64,000 bases of DNA from Rhodoferax sp. (GTDB lineage Bacteria > Pseudomonadota > Gammaproteobacteria > Burkholderiales > Burkholderiaceae_C), in assembly GCF_030653815.1 (NCBI RefSeq), contig NZ_JAURYQ010000037.1, positions 62,001 through 126,000 of the forward strand. Direction: 5' to 3'. This document shows positions 20,733 through 29,734 of this stretch, piece by piece. The position numbers and the translations under genes are program-made. Positions within the stretch are counted from its first letter, which is position 1. Every line of letters starts with the position of its first letter. A model generated the notes under the pieces. The model did no database searches and was not told the DNA's origin. It saw only the letters and a list, made by a program, of their open reading frames with translations.

Positions 20733-22181
20733 CTACCCGGCATACACGGTCGATGCGGTTGCGCCGCCCCGGCCAGTCCAATTGGTATGGAAATACTCGC
20801 CACGGGGTTTGTCAACGCGCTCGTACTGGTGGGCGCCAAAAAAGTCTCTTTGTGCCTGCAACAGGTTGGCCGGCAGGTTTTCGCACCGGTAGCCATCGTA
20901 ATAAGCCAGGGCAGAAGACAAGGCAGGTGTCGGGACGCCATTTTTGATGGCCTCGGCAAGCACGGTTCTGAGCGACTGTTGCGCCTTGGAAATAGCGTCT
21001 TTGAAAAATGGATCCAGCAGGAGATTGACGAGATCAGGATTCAAAACAAAGGCTTCTTTGATCTTGCCAAGAAATGCGGAGCGGATGATGCAACCACCAC
21101 GCCAGATCAATGCGATGCCACCAAAGTTGAGCTTCCAGCCAAACTCTTTCGCGGCAGCCCGCATCAATTGGTAGCCCTGGGTATAAGACACCAGTTTTGC
21201 CGCGTACAAGGCATGGCCGATGTCTTCGATGAATGCTTTTTTGTCCCCGGAGAATTCTGCTTTTGGTCCGCTTAACAGTCTGGATGCCACCACACGTTCA
21301 TCCTTCATGGATGAAAGGACGCGGGCAAAGACAGACTCCGTGATGAGGGTCAGGGGCGTTGCCAGATCAAGTGAGGTATTCACGGCCCATTTGCCGGTAC
21401 CTTTTTGTGCCGCCTTGTCCAGGATCTTGTCGAGCAGGGGCAGTCCATCGTCGTCCCTGACTGCCAGAATGTCCCGGGTGATTTCAATCAGGTAACTTTT
21501 GAGCTCACCTTCATTCCAGCTCTTGAAGACATCGTGTATGTCACCTGGCGTCATGCGCAGCAGGTTTTTCATGAGGTCATAGACTTCACAAATGAGCTGC
21601 ATGTCGCCGTATTCAATGCCGTTGTGGACCATTTTCACGAAGTGGCCGGCGCCTTCTTCGCCTATCCAGTCACAGCATGGAACGTCACCATCCACTTTTG
21701 CCGCAATCGCCTGAAAGATCGGTTTGACACTTTCCCATGCCGCGACCGAGCCGCCAGGCATGATCGAGGGCCCCAACAACGCGCCTTCTTCACCGCCCGA
21801 GACACCGGCACCCACATACAGCAGCCCCTTGCTTTCAAGCATTTTTGTCCTGCGGCTGGTGTCGGGAAAGTGAGAATTGCCGCCATCGATGATGATGTCG
21901 CCTTGGGCAAGCAACGGCACCAGGCTTGCAATGAGCTCATCAACGGCTTTTCCGGCTGGCACCATCAGCATGATTTTTCTCGGCAGCACCAGCGATGCAA
22001 TCAGTTCCTCAACGGTAAAACAGCCTTGAATGCGTTTTCCGTTTCCCCTGCCCGACACAAAGTTCTCAACTTTTTGCCTTGAGATATCAAACACTGAAAC
22101 ACTGAACCCCTTGCTCTCCATGTTGAGCACCAAGTTTTCGCCCATCAATCCGACACCGATCAAACCTATTTGAGACTGCAT
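20733..22181 (-). CDS. gnd: 6-phosphogluconate dehydrogenase, decarboxylating
   Basis: Converts 6-phosphogluconate and NADP to ribulose 5-phosphate, CO2 and NADPH in the oxidative pentose phosphate pathway. It has 482 residues, the long GndA form. The dinucleotide site is GLIGVGLMGENL. Substrate and catalytic motifs are GGNSHFPDT, GVSGGEEGA and GHFVKMVHNGIEYGDMQ, and the C-terminal tail KPRGEYFHTNWTG is present. Base composition is clearly lower in GC than both neighbours (40 and 50 % in two hand-counted 60-base stretches, against about 68-70 % next door), suggesting recent acquisition. Confidence 0.96.
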   Translation of the reverse strand: MQSQIGLIGVGLMGENLVLNMESKGFSVSVFDISRQKVENFVSGRGNGKRIQGCFTVEELIASLVLPRKIMLMVPAGKAVDELIASLVPLLAQGDIIIDGGNSHFPDTSRRTKMLESKGLLYVGAGVSGGEEGALLGPSIMPGGSVAAWESVKPIFQAIAAKVDGDVPCCDWIGEEGAGHFVKMVHNGIEYGDMQLICEVYDLMKNLLRMTPGDIHDVFKSWNEGELKSYLIEITRDILAVRDDDGLPLLDKILDKAAQKGTGKWAVNTSLDLATPLTLITESVFARVLSSMKDERVVASRLLSGPKAEFSGDKKAFIEDIGHALYAAKLVSYTQGYQLMRAAAKEFGWKLNFGGIALIWRGGCIIRSAFLGKIKEAFVLNPDLVNLLLDPFFKDAISKAQQSLRTVLAEAIKNGVPTPALSSALAYYDGYRCENLPANLLQAQRDFFGAHQYERVDKPRGEYFHTNWTGRGGATASTVYAG

Positions 22182-22334
22182 ATCTACTTTCTTGGTAACT
22201 ACTGAGTCTGATTTTAGGCAGGCAGATTGGCATCATCCGAATTTGGCTTTCTCCCTGAGGTTTTTGACCACCAGCCTGGTGTGCGGGCATGGGCTAGCGG
22301 CTGCGACTGCCGCATGTTTGACGACAAGATGGAC

Positions 22335-22359
22335 AAGCGCGTGGGCAATACGCGCTTGA
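22335..22359 (-). terminator. Stem-loop downstream of fruA, possible terminator
   Basis: A perfect 9-bp stem (CAAGCGCGT and ACGCGCTTG) with a 7-base loop begins 8 bp after the fruA stop on the minus strand. No clear U-tract follows, so it may be a processing or stability hairpin or a weak terminator for the fruBKA transcript. Confidence 0.5.
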
Positions 22360-22367
22360 CTACAAGA

Positions 22368-24128
22368 TCAGCTGACGGCCGCGGCACTCAAGGGCCGTTT
22401 CAGGCCGCCCAAGGCCACAGCGCTGACCAAGGTGCCTGCCACGATAGCTAGCAAGTAAGCCCCCAGGTTGGTCACTGCATTGGGAATGGGTAGCACGAAC
22501 ACGCCGCCGTGGGGCACGCGGAGTTCGCAACCAAAGACCATCGACAGCGCACCCGCCACGGCAGAGCCCAGCATCAGCGCGGGGATGACCCGCAGCGGGT
22601 CCTTGGCGGCGTAGGGGATGGCACCCTCGGTGATAAAGGCAATGCCCAGCACGGCCGTGGCTTTGCCGGCCTCCCGCTCATCCGTAGAAAAGCGGTTCTT
22701 GAACAGCACGGTGGCCAGCGCCAGGGCCAGCGGGGGTGTCATGCCGGCAGCCATGACAGCGGCCATGGGGGCGTAGACTTCGCTGGTGATCAGACCGGTG
22801 GCAAAGGCATAGGCTGCCTTGTTGACCGGGCCACCCATGTCGAAAGCCATCATCGAACCCAGCAGCAGGCCCAGGAAAATGGCGTTGGAACCTTGCAGGC
22901 CCTTGAGCCAGGTGGTGATGGCGGTCAGCGCCACGGCAACCGGTCCACCCACCACGTAGTACATCAGCAAGCCGACGATGACGGTGCCAAGCAGCGGCAG
23001 AATCAGCACGGGCTTGAGTCCGTCCAGATGCCGTCCGAGCTGAATTTTGTCGTTGAGGTACTTGACGGTGTAGCCCGCCAGGAAACCGGCGGCAATACCG
23101 CCGATGAAGCCGGCACCGATGGACGCCGCGATCATGCCGCCGATCATGCCCGGTGCCAGGCCGGGCCGGTCGGCAATCGAGTGCGCAATGAAGCCGGCCA
23201 AAATCGGCACCATCAACGCAAAGCCGCTCTTGGCACCAATCGTGAACAGGGTCCAGGCCAGCGTGCCCTTGTTGGCATCTTCGTACACGTAAATGCCGCC
23301 CAGCGCAAAACCCAGTGCGATCAGCAAGCCACCGGCCACCACAAACGGAATCATGTACGACACACCGGTCATCAGGTGCTTGTAGGCGCCGGTGCGGCTG
23401 GCGCTTTGCTGAGCCTTGGCGGTCTTGACCTGGTCGGCATAGTCTGCGCCAGTCTCGGCACTGGCCTGCTTTGCTTGTGCCAACGCGGTGCGCACCACCA
23501 GGGCGCCGTCCTTGATGGCCGCCTTGGTATGGGTCTCGTAAATGCGTTTGCCGGCAAAGCGGCTCATGTCGACTTTGGTGTCGGCGGCGATCAGAACGAT
23601 TTCGGCGCCTTCAATTTCGGCCTCAGTCAGCGTGTTCTGGGCACCGACCGAACCTTGCGTTTCGACCTTGATGCTGTAGTGGTTGGCCTTGGCGCCTGTT
23701 TCCAGGCCTTCGGCTGCCATGAAGGTGTGGGCGATGCCAGTGGGACAGGACGTGATGGCGACAATTTGCGGCAGGGCCGGATCACGCGCCGGTGCCGGGG
23801 CAAGCGCTGCGGGCGTGGCCGGGCGAACCTGGCCCAGGGCCTGGCGGATCAAGGCCTCGGCATCGCGGATGGCGGGCACCGTGCCCACCACCAGCAGGTT
23901 TTTGCCGGCAAAACGGTCCGTGTTGACGGCGGTGTCGGCGGCAATGATCACCGCATCGGCGTCGGCAATGTCGGCCGCGCTGAGGGTGTTGCGGGTGCCA
24001 GCCGACCCCTGGGTTTCCACCTGCAGGCTGTGGCCGGCGCGGTCGGCGGCTTGCTGCAGGGCTTCGGCGGCCATGATGGTGTGAGCGATGCCCGTCGGGC
24101 AAGCGGTCACGGCGACTATTTTTGACAT
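22368..24128 (-). CDS. fruA: PTS fructose transporter subunit EIIB'BC
   Basis: Inner-membrane fructose permease that imports and phosphorylates fructose to fructose 1-phosphate. It has 586 residues. Two tandem IIB domains are followed by an Ala/Lys-rich linker and a IIC membrane domain from about residue 245, opening with [21 protein letters not shown]. Both IIB domains keep a phospho-acceptor Cys motif: ACPTGIAHT at residue 9 and SCPTGIAHT near residue 128. It is the third gene of fruB-fruK-fruA, 42 bp after fruK, and ends ahead of a stem-loop. Confidence 0.96.
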   Translation of the reverse strand: MSKIVAVTACPTGIAHTIMAAEALQQAADRAGHSLQVETQGSAGTRNTLSAADIADADAVIIAADTAVNTDRFAGKNLLVVGTVPAIRDAEALIRQALGQVRPATPAALAPAPARDPALPQIVAITSCPTGIAHTFMAAEGLETGAKANHYSIKVETQGSVGAQNTLTEAEIEGAEIVLIAADTKVDMSRFAGKRIYETHTKAAIKDGALVVRTALAQAKQASAETGADYADQVKTAKAQQSASRTGAYKHLMTGVSYMIPFVVAGGLLIALGFALGGIYVYEDANKGTLAWTLFTIGAKSGFALMVPILAGFIAHSIADRPGLAPGMIGGMIAASIGAGFIGGIAAGFLAGYTVKYLNDKIQLGRHLDGLKPVLILPLLGTVIVGLLMYYVVGGPVAVALTAITTWLKGLQGSNAIFLGLLLGSMMAFDMGGPVNKAAYAFATGLITSEVYAPMAAVMAAGMTPPLALALATVLFKNRFSTDEREAGKATAVLGIAFITEGAIPYAAKDPLRVIPALMLGSAVAGALSMVFGCELRVPHGGVFVLPIPNAVTNLGAYLLAIVAGTLVSAVALGGLKRPLSAAAVS

Positions 24129-24170
24129 GATGAATTTCCTTTCACGAGGTAGGACACGGGGACGGTTGAA

Positions 24171-25151
24171 TTAACGGAGTGAACTGATCTGCACCGACTG
24201 GGCCAGGGCGCGCACGGTGTCAGGTGCCGGCAGATGGGGCCCAAGCCGCGCCAGCTTGGCCGCTGAAAACGCGGTGGCCAGGCGGGCGCATTCGGTCAGG
24301 TTCAGGCCGGCCATCTGCGCCGCGATGACGCCGGCCACCATGGCATCGCCTGCGCCCACCGTGCTGACCAATTGCGTGGGGATCGGGTGGGCCAACAGGG
24401 CTTGCTGGCGGTTGACGAACAGCGCGCCGTCAGCCCCCATGGACACGATCACCGTGCCCGGCGCTTTGGGGCGTGCCAGCAGCTCGTGCGCCGCAGCGAC
24501 CACCGAGGCGGTATCTCCCAGCGAACGCCCGATCAACTCGGAAAGCTCGGTGCGGTTGGGCTTGATGATGTCGGGCGCTGCGCCCACGCCAGCGACCAGG
24601 GCGACACCGCTGGCGTCCAGCAGCACTTGCGCACCCAGCCCATGCGCATGTGCGATCAGGCGCTGGTAGGTGTCGGCGGGCCACAGCGGCGGCAGGCTAC
24701 CCGCCAGCACCACCCAACTGGTGCCACTGACCAGCCCGTCGATGCGCGCCAGCAACTGCGCGAACAGGGCCTGGATGGCCTCGGGTGCCAGTGCCGGGCC
24801 AGGCATGTTGATGTCGGTGGTCTCGCCGTTGGCGCGGTCCACCAGCTTGGTGTTGATGCGCGTGAGGCCTTCCAGATAAATGCATTGGTTGGCAATGCCC
24901 TTGGCTCCGAACAGGGCTTCGAACAGGGCGGCGTTGTCGCGGCCGATCGGTCCGGTCACCGCACTGGGGACACCATAGTCCGCCAGACAGGAGGCCACAT
25001 TGATGCCTTTGCCACCCACATCCACCTGCATGCGCAGGGCGCGATTGACTTCGCCCACGCGCAGGCTGTCGACCTCGATGGTGTGGTCCAGCGCCGGGTT
25101 CAGGGCCACGGCCAGCACGCGTGGCTGGCCACTGGGAAGGGTGGCGTTCAT
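24171..25151 (-). CDS. fruK: 1-phosphofructokinase
   Basis: PfkB-family kinase that converts fructose 1-phosphate and ATP to fructose 1,6-bisphosphate in the cytoplasm. It has 326 residues. The N-terminal substrate segment is NPALDHTIEVD, the glycine pair region is VGGKGINVASCL, and the C-terminal PfkB signature VSTVGAGDAMVAG contains the catalytic Asp. The start overlaps the fruB stop by 4 bp (ATGA). Its substrate is made by the neighbouring PTS proteins, which supports this call over a tagatose- or adenosine-type PfkB kinase. Confidence 0.95.
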   Translation of the reverse strand: MNATLPSGQPRVLAVALNPALDHTIEVDSLRVGEVNRALRMQVDVGGKGINVASCLADYGVPSAVTGPIGRDNAALFEALFGAKGIANQCIYLEGLTRINTKLVDRANGETTDINMPGPALAPEAIQALFAQLLARIDGLVSGTSWVVLAGSLPPLWPADTYQRLIAHAHGLGAQVLLDASGVALVAGVGAAPDIIKPNRTELSELIGRSLGDTASVVAAAHELLARPKAPGTVIVSMGADGALFVNRQQALLAHPIPTQLVSTVGAGDAMVAGVIAAQMAGLNLTECARLATAFSAAKLARLGPHLPAPDTVRALAQSVQISSLR

Positions 25152-27631
25152 AGAGCGCGCACCTCATCGGCGCTGCCGGCGGCCAGGGCGCGCTGCGCCA
25201 GCACTTGCATGGCACTGTAAGAGTCGCCGCGCAGCGTGGCCTTGACCGCGGCGACATCCTGCGCGCTCATGGACAGTTCATCCACACCGAGCCCGGTCAG
25301 GATGCGGGCACCCAGCGGGTCGCCCGCCAGGCCGCCACAGACGCCAACCCAGGTGCCGTGTTTTTTTGCGGCTGCCACGGTGCGGGCGATCAGGTCCAGC
25401 ACGGCCGGGTGCAGGCTGTCCGCTTGCGGTGCCAGTTCCGGATGCTGGCGGTCGATGGCCAGCGTGTATTGGGTCAGGTCGTTGGTGCCGACCGAGAAGA
25501 AGTCGACCAATGGTGCAAATTTTTCCGCCATGACGGCCACCGCCGGCACTTCCACCATGATGCCGATCTTGAGTTGTGGCCCGTTGACCTGGGCCCGGGC
25601 GCGTTCGCAATGGCTGCGCAGCGCCTCGATTTCGCTGGTGTGGGTGACCATCGGAAACATGATCCGGATCGGACCGTGCGCGGCCGCCCGGTACAGCGCG
25701 CGCAGCTGGGTGTAGAGCAGGTCTTGCCGCAACAACAGCAGGCGGGCGCCGCGCACGCCCAGGAACGGGTTTTCTTCCTTGGCCAGATTCAGGTAGGGCA
25801 CTTTCTTGTCGCCACCAATGTCCAGCGCGCGGATGATCAGGGTGCGCCCGCCCATGGCCTCGGTCATGTCGCGGTAAACGCGGTACTGTTCTTCCTCGTC
25901 GGGGGCGCTGTTGCGCTCCAGAAACAGGAACTCGGTGCGCATCAGGCCCACGCCTTCGGCGCCGGCTTCAATGGCCACGCGGGCCTGTTTGGCATTGGCC
26001 ACATTGGCCGCGACCTCGACCGTGTGGCCGTCCGTGGTGGTGGCGGGCAGGTAACGGCTCTCGCGCAAGGCATTGCGCTCAGCCAGCTGGCGCGCGATCA
26101 CGGTGGCTACGGCGTCCCGGTCGGTTTGCGAGACTTCCAGGTACACCGCCCCCAGTCCGCCGTCGATCACGGCCAGTTGGCCCTCGGGGGCCGCGAGCAG
26201 GGCGCTGCCAGCGGCCACCACAGCGGGCAATCCGAGTGTTCGGGCCAGGATCGCGGTGTGTGAGGTCGGTCCGCCGCTGCTGATGGCCAGTCCCACCACA
26301 AAGTTCATGTCCAGCTGCAAGGTGTCCGAGGGCGTCAGGTCGTCGGCCACCAGGATGCTGGCTTGCTTGAGCACCAGGCTCTGGCGTTCGATACCGAGCA
26401 GCCTGGCCAGCACGCGTTCACCCACGTCGCGCAAATCCAGCGCGCGGGCCGCCAGCAGTGGGTCCGCCACGGCCTGAAGCTTTTCCACCCGCGCCTGCAA
26501 CGCCGCTTGCCAGGCCCACGCCACACCATGACCGCGCAGAATGCTGGCGAGCGCCTCGCGCAGCAGATCAGCATCCGCAATGAGTTCACGCTGGGACGCA
26601 AAGATCGCGGCCTCGGAGGCGCCCAGGCGGGTGCGGGTCTGGGTCTCCAGGGTTTGCAGCTCCTGGCTGATGGCCAACACGGCCACTTCAAGGGCCTCGC
26701 CGTCGGCAATCACATCGGCCGGGCTGTCGTGCACTTCAAACTGGTGGCTGACGTGCCTGACCAGTGCCCCAATGGCCAGACCGGGGCTGGCACCGATACC
26801 GTAAATGGCTTGCGGGCTGCCGTCGGGCAGCCAGTCCGGGGCGCTGCGGCGTGCGGCGAGCGCGTTGCGGCGGGCGCGTTCGGCGTCGGCCTTCTCGTCG
26901 GCCGACAAGGCCTGCATCACATCCAGCAGGGCATCAACAGCGCGTCGTGCATCCGGGCCGCGGGCGGCCACGCGCAGGCTGTCGCCGCGCGTCGCGCCCA
27001 GCGCCAGCAAACCGGTCAGCGCCTTGGCGTCGGCGAATTCGAGTGCTTTGTACACGCGCAGGTCACAGGCGAAGCGTTTGGCAGTTTCAACCCAGCGTGT
27101 GGCCGGGCGGGCGTGCAGCCCGTTGGGATAGTCCAGCGTCCAGTCGGACTGGGCATCGCTCGGCCATGCCAGGACTTCGGTGGTGGGGGAAGTCACCGGG
27201 ACGGGTTCGTCCGCAAGGGTGCTGACGATCAGTTGCGGGTCATCTGTTTGTACCAGGCTGTCAATGCTCTGGGGGCGCTGCATCAGGCGGGTGAGGCGAC
27301 GCAGCAACACAATGTGCTCTTCCGACTTTGCTGCAATGGCCACCACCAGCTGTGCCCGATCGCCGTCCTTCCACGCCACCCCGTCACGAAATTGCACCAC
27401 GGCGACACCGGTGTGGTGAATATGGTGGCGGTCTTCAACCATGCCGTGCGGAATCGCCACGCCAGCACCCAGAAAGGTGTTGGCCGCCTCTTCGCGCCGC
27501 AGCATGCTGTCGACATAGCCAGGCGCAATGTAGCCCGCGTCCACCAGCAGCTGCCCGGCGAGCCGCACCGCTTCGGTTTTGTTGCTGGCCTGGGCGTTCA
27601 GTTTTACGCAGGCGGTCGTCATGGTTTCCAT
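25148..27631 (-). CDS. fruB: Fructose PTS multiphosphoryl transfer protein (EIIA-HPr-EI)
   Basis: Fusion that relays phosphate from phosphoenolpyruvate to FruA. Domains in order are EIIA-Fru (about residues 1-145, active His in VAIPHGMVEDR), HPr (about 165-250, active His in NGLHARPA) and Enzyme I (about 280 to the end, active His in SGGPTSHTAILAR). With all three in one chain, the operon needs no separate ptsH or ptsI. An AAGGAG site 6 bp upstream fixes the start at 27631 (827 residues) rather than the upstream in-frame ATG at 27661. It is first in the operon, downstream of a palindromic operator. Confidence 0.96.
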   Translation of the reverse strand: METMTTACVKLNAQASNKTEAVRLAGQLLVDAGYIAPGYVDSMLRREEAANTFLGAGVAIPHGMVEDRHHIHHTGVAVVQFRDGVAWKDGDRAQLVVAIAAKSEEHIVLLRRLTRLMQRPQSIDSLVQTDDPQLIVSTLADEPVPVTSPTTEVLAWPSDAQSDWTLDYPNGLHARPATRWVETAKRFACDLRVYKALEFADAKALTGLLALGATRGDSLRVAARGPDARRAVDALLDVMQALSADEKADAERARRNALAARRSAPDWLPDGSPQAIYGIGASPGLAIGALVRHVSHQFEVHDSPADVIADGEALEVAVLAISQELQTLETQTRTRLGASEAAIFASQRELIADADLLREALASILRGHGVAWAWQAALQARVEKLQAVADPLLAARALDLRDVGERVLARLLGIERQSLVLKQASILVADDLTPSDTLQLDMNFVVGLAISSGGPTSHTAILARTLGLPAVVAAGSALLAAPEGQLAVIDGGLGAVYLEVSQTDRDAVATVIARQLAERNALRESRYLPATTTDGHTVEVAANVANAKQARVAIEAGAEGVGLMRTEFLFLERNSAPDEEEQYRVYRDMTEAMGGRTLIIRALDIGGDKKVPYLNLAKEENPFLGVRGARLLLLRQDLLYTQLRALYRAAAHGPIRIMFPMVTHTSEIEALRSHCERARAQVNGPQLKIGIMVEVPAVAVMAEKFAPLVDFFSVGTNDLTQYTLAIDRQHPELAPQADSLHPAVLDLIARTVAAAKKHGTWVGVCGGLAGDPLGARILTGLGVDELSMSAQDVAAVKATLRGDSYSAMQVLAQRALAAGSADEVRAL

Positions 27632-27680
27632 CCGTGTCTCCTTGCTGGTGAATGACGTCATCGGGACATCAGGGGTGATG

Positions 27681-27710
27681 TATGTAATCGTTTACATTTT
27701 TGATTGTCGA
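27681..27710 (-). promoter_or_regulatory. Candidate fruBKA promoter
   Basis: On the minus strand, TCGACA (27710-27705) and TACATA (27686-27681) are separated by 18 bp and lie 50 bp before the fruB start. The operator at 27683-27696 covers the -10 element and spacer, which fits repression by occlusion. This is a sequence match only. Confidence 0.4.
27683..27696. promoter_or_regulatory. FruR-type operator 1 (fruBKA side)
   Basis: TGTAATCGTTTACA is a 14-bp imperfect palindrome (12 of 14 symmetrical) with the central CG typical of LacI-family operators. It matches 13 of 14 positions of the ideal TGTAATCGATTACA, and a second copy lies at 27825. It overlaps the predicted fruB promoter. Confidence 0.7.
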
Positions 27711-27753
27711 GCAATTTCTGGCAAAATACCAGTGTTTGAGACGAAAAAACACT

Positions 27754-27767
27754 AAGGGTTTACCCTT
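27754..27767. other. Short inverted repeat in fru intergenic region
   Basis: AAGGG and CCCTT flank a four-base TTTA loop midway between the divergent fruB and fruR genes. It could be an extra protein site or simply chance in AT-rich DNA. No partner copy is seen. Confidence 0.25.
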
Positions 27768-27793
27768 TAAAAGATCTTAAAACAGGATTTTCT

Positions 27794-27822
27794 TTGATGT
27801 ATTCGATAAATTGATAGAAAAT
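27794..27822 (+). promoter_or_regulatory. Candidate fruR promoter
   Basis: TTGATG (27794-27799) and GAAAAT (27817-27822) are 17 bp apart. Transcription would start near 27829, inside operator 2, consistent with autorepression. The -10 element is weak, so the exact position is uncertain. Confidence 0.3.
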
Positions 27823-27824
27823 AT

Positions 27825-27838
27825 TGGAATCGATTACA
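27825..27838. promoter_or_regulatory. FruR-type operator 2 (fruR side)
   Basis: TGGAATCGATTACA matches 13 of 14 positions of the palindrome TGTAATCGATTACA. It ends 19 bp before the fruR ATG, a position expected for negative autoregulation. Confidence 0.7.
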
Positions 27839-27857
27839 TCGTAATTTTGGAGACTTG

Positions 27858-28850
27858 ATGGTCAAAATCGTGGATGTGGCGAAACAGGCAGGGGTGTCGA
27901 CGGCCTCGGTCTCGCGGGTGATTTCGGGGGCTTCCGGTGTCAGCGACGAGACGCGCCGACGCGTCGATGCAGCGGTCAAGTCGCTGGGTTACCGGCCTGA
28001 TCTGGCGGCACGTCGTCTGCGCTCAGGCCGCACCGACACGCTGGGTTTGATCGTGTCCGACATCCGTAACCCCTTCTTCACCGAGATCAGCCGCGCGGTG
28101 GAGGACGTGGCCTACCAGAATGGCATGCGGGTGTTTCTGTGCAACGCCGACGAAGATCCGGACAAGGAGGCGTTTTACCTGGCGATGATGCGCGATGAAA
28201 ACGTGAGCGGTGTCATCTTGTCGCCCACGCTGTCCTTGCTCAAAGACCTGCGCCCACAGGACTATCCGTTTCCGATGGTGCTGGTGGATCGCTGGGAGCG
28301 CGAGGTGGAGGCAGACGCGGTGGTGCTTGACAACTTTGACGCCGCTTACCGCCTGACCGGGCATCTGATCACCCAAGGCTACCGGCGCATCGTTTTCTTG
28401 TACGGCTCGGTGGGCTCGACCGGGCCGCAGCGCCACCAGGGTTACCTGGCTGCCATGTCTGCTGCCGGATTGGCGCCAGAGGCCGAGCCGATCTTGCCCC
28501 GCAGCGAGCGCGCACGCGAAGTGGCCGACCGTCTGCTGCAGCGCAGCCCGCTGCCGGACGCCCTAGTCGCCAGCAGCGGCCTGGTGTTGCAAGGCATTGC
28601 CGAGGCGATCAAGGCGGCAGGGCTCAAGGTGCCCTTGGAGCTGGCCGTGGCCGGCTTTGACGACTTGCCCTGGACCAGTCTGGTCACGCCAGACATCACC
28701 GTGATTCGCCAGCCGACCAACGAAATCGGTCAAACCGCACTCAGATTGTTATTGGAACGGGTGGCTTTGCCGGAGCGGGCCGTGCGCCGTGTGGTGCTGC
28801 GCGGGGAGTTGCTGGTGCGCGGCTCCACCCAAGGAAGGATAGGCTCCTAA
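27858..28850 (+). CDS. fruR: LacI-family fructose operon regulator
   Basis: DNA-binding repressor that probably senses fructose 1-phosphate or fructose 1,6-bisphosphate. It has 330 residues: an N-terminal LacI helix-turn-helix (IVDVAKQAGVSTASVSRVIS) with hinge helix SLGYRPDLAARRLRSG, then a periplasmic-binding-protein-like effector domain beginning TLGLIVSDIRNPFF. GGAG 5 bp before the ATG at 27858 favours that start over the TTG at 27855. It is divergent from fruBKA, with two shared-motif operators in the gap. The ligand is inferred from context. Confidence 0.88.
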   Translation: MVKIVDVAKQAGVSTASVSRVISGASGVSDETRRRVDAAVKSLGYRPDLAARRLRSGRTDTLGLIVSDIRNPFFTEISRAVEDVAYQNGMRVFLCNADEDPDKEAFYLAMMRDENVSGVILSPTLSLLKDLRPQDYPFPMVLVDRWEREVEADAVVLDNFDAAYRLTGHLITQGYRRIVFLYGSVGSTGPQRHQGYLAAMSAAGLAPEAEPILPRSERAREVADRLLQRSPLPDALVASSGLVLQGIAEAIKAAGLKVPLELAVAGFDDLPWTSLVTPDITVIRQPTNEIGQTALRLLLERVALPERAVRRVVLRGELLVRGSTQGRIGS

Positions 28851-28863
28851 GCTGCAGCGCGCC

Positions 28864-29073
28864 TTACCACAGGGCAGAGTCGCGCATGTCCATGATTTGC
28901 CTGCGCCGCCGGTTCCGCAGCCACTTCACAATGCCCCCCGTGATGGCGATGGCGCCGAGCCCAAGACCTGCGAACAAGCCCATTGACAGCAGACTGTTGT
29001 CCCCGCCGGATATCCACAGTATTGCCACGAATGACAATACTGCCAATGCGCCTATTCCGGTAGCGAGTTTCAT
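28864..29073 (-). CDS. Small two-helix membrane protein, function unknown
   Basis: I do not recognise a named family. The 69-residue product has two hydrophobic segments (about residues 5-21 and 29-50), followed by an arginine-rich stretch WLRNRRRRQ that would lie in the cytoplasm by the positive-inside rule, and ends DSALW. Codon use and the clean two-helix topology favour a real gene over the overlapping frame on the same strand (28847-29110). No strong ribosome-binding site is seen. It is isolated between fruR and the thioesterase. Confidence 0.55.
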   Translation of the reverse strand: MKLATGIGALAVLSFVAILWISGGDNSLLSMGLFAGLGLGAIAITGGIVKWLRNRRRRQIMDMRDSALW

Positions 29074-29154
29074 GCGTGCGTGCTTTCGATGTTTCAGTGC
29101 AAGCCATCATAAGTCAAAGCAAAAAGGCGGGTGACGCTGACGGGTGCTGACCAC

Positions 29155-29637
29155 TCAAGCCGCGATGCTGTACGCTTCGTCCTCGGCAAGCGCCAGGGCA
29201 CTGGGTGCCTTGAAGGCGGCCAGCTTGTCACGAAAGGCAGCCGGCATCGGGGCCGTCTTGCGGGTTTCGTAGTTGAAGAAGACGATGCCCGTCTTGCCAC
29301 GGGCCACTTCACGTTGGCTTGACTGTTCGGTCATTGACCAGACCATGTCAAAGCCCTTGCGACCCACGTCGCTCGCAGCCATGCGCACCACCATCAGTTC
29401 ACCATGAAATGCCTCGGAGCGGTATTGCAGCGCAGCGTCGGACACCACAATGCCTGCGCCTTCAATATCGAGTTCGGTGTAGCCAAGTGACTGGAAGAAC
29501 CTGACACGCGCCTCGGACACCAGGGTGAGCAGCAGTGCGTTGTCCAGATGGCCACCGTAATTCATGTGACTCTGGTAGAGCATGAGCTCAGTGGAGAAAG
29601 CGAATTGACTGGGTAGCCGGATTTGAATGCGAGCCAT
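29155..29637 (-). CDS. Hotdog-fold acyl-CoA thioesterase family protein
   Basis: A 160-residue single hotdog domain of the 4-hydroxybenzoyl-CoA thioesterase/YbgC-FcbC type. Such enzymes hydrolyse acyl-CoA thioesters. The characteristic opening is partly visible: SHMNYGGHLDNALLLTLVSEARVRFF, where other members have D-x-x-GH-xNN and an active-site Asp or Glu on the helix. The usual catalytic Asp before the loop is replaced by the SHMNYGGHLDN pattern, so chemistry and substrate are uncertain. It lies downstream of ilvD on the same strand. Confidence 0.75.
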   Translation of the reverse strand: MARIQIRLPSQFAFSTELMLYQSHMNYGGHLDNALLLTLVSEARVRFFQSLGYTELDIEGAGIVVSDAALQYRSEAFHGELMVVRMAASDVGRKGFDMVWSMTEQSSQREVARGKTGIVFFNYETRKTAPMPAAFRDKLAAFKAPSALALAEDEAYSIAA

Positions 29638-29734
29638 GGATTGAAAACTTTGAAACTAAGCCAATTGATGATTGGACCACGGTGCCCTGTAGAGCCGCTG
29701 TAGTAGCACCGAGACATTGCCGTGGGCCGTGCCG

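Noticed and set aside
22509-24125. 538-codon open frame on the plus strand opposite fruA
   Set aside because: It is the antisense shadow of a GC-rich gene. The translation is rich in Gly, Gln, His and Arg without motifs, while fruA on the other strand has complete family signatures.
28847-29110. 87-codon minus-strand frame overlapping the two-helix protein
   Set aside because: The translation is polar and Arg-rich with no pattern, while the overlapping 69-residue frame has two clear membrane helices.
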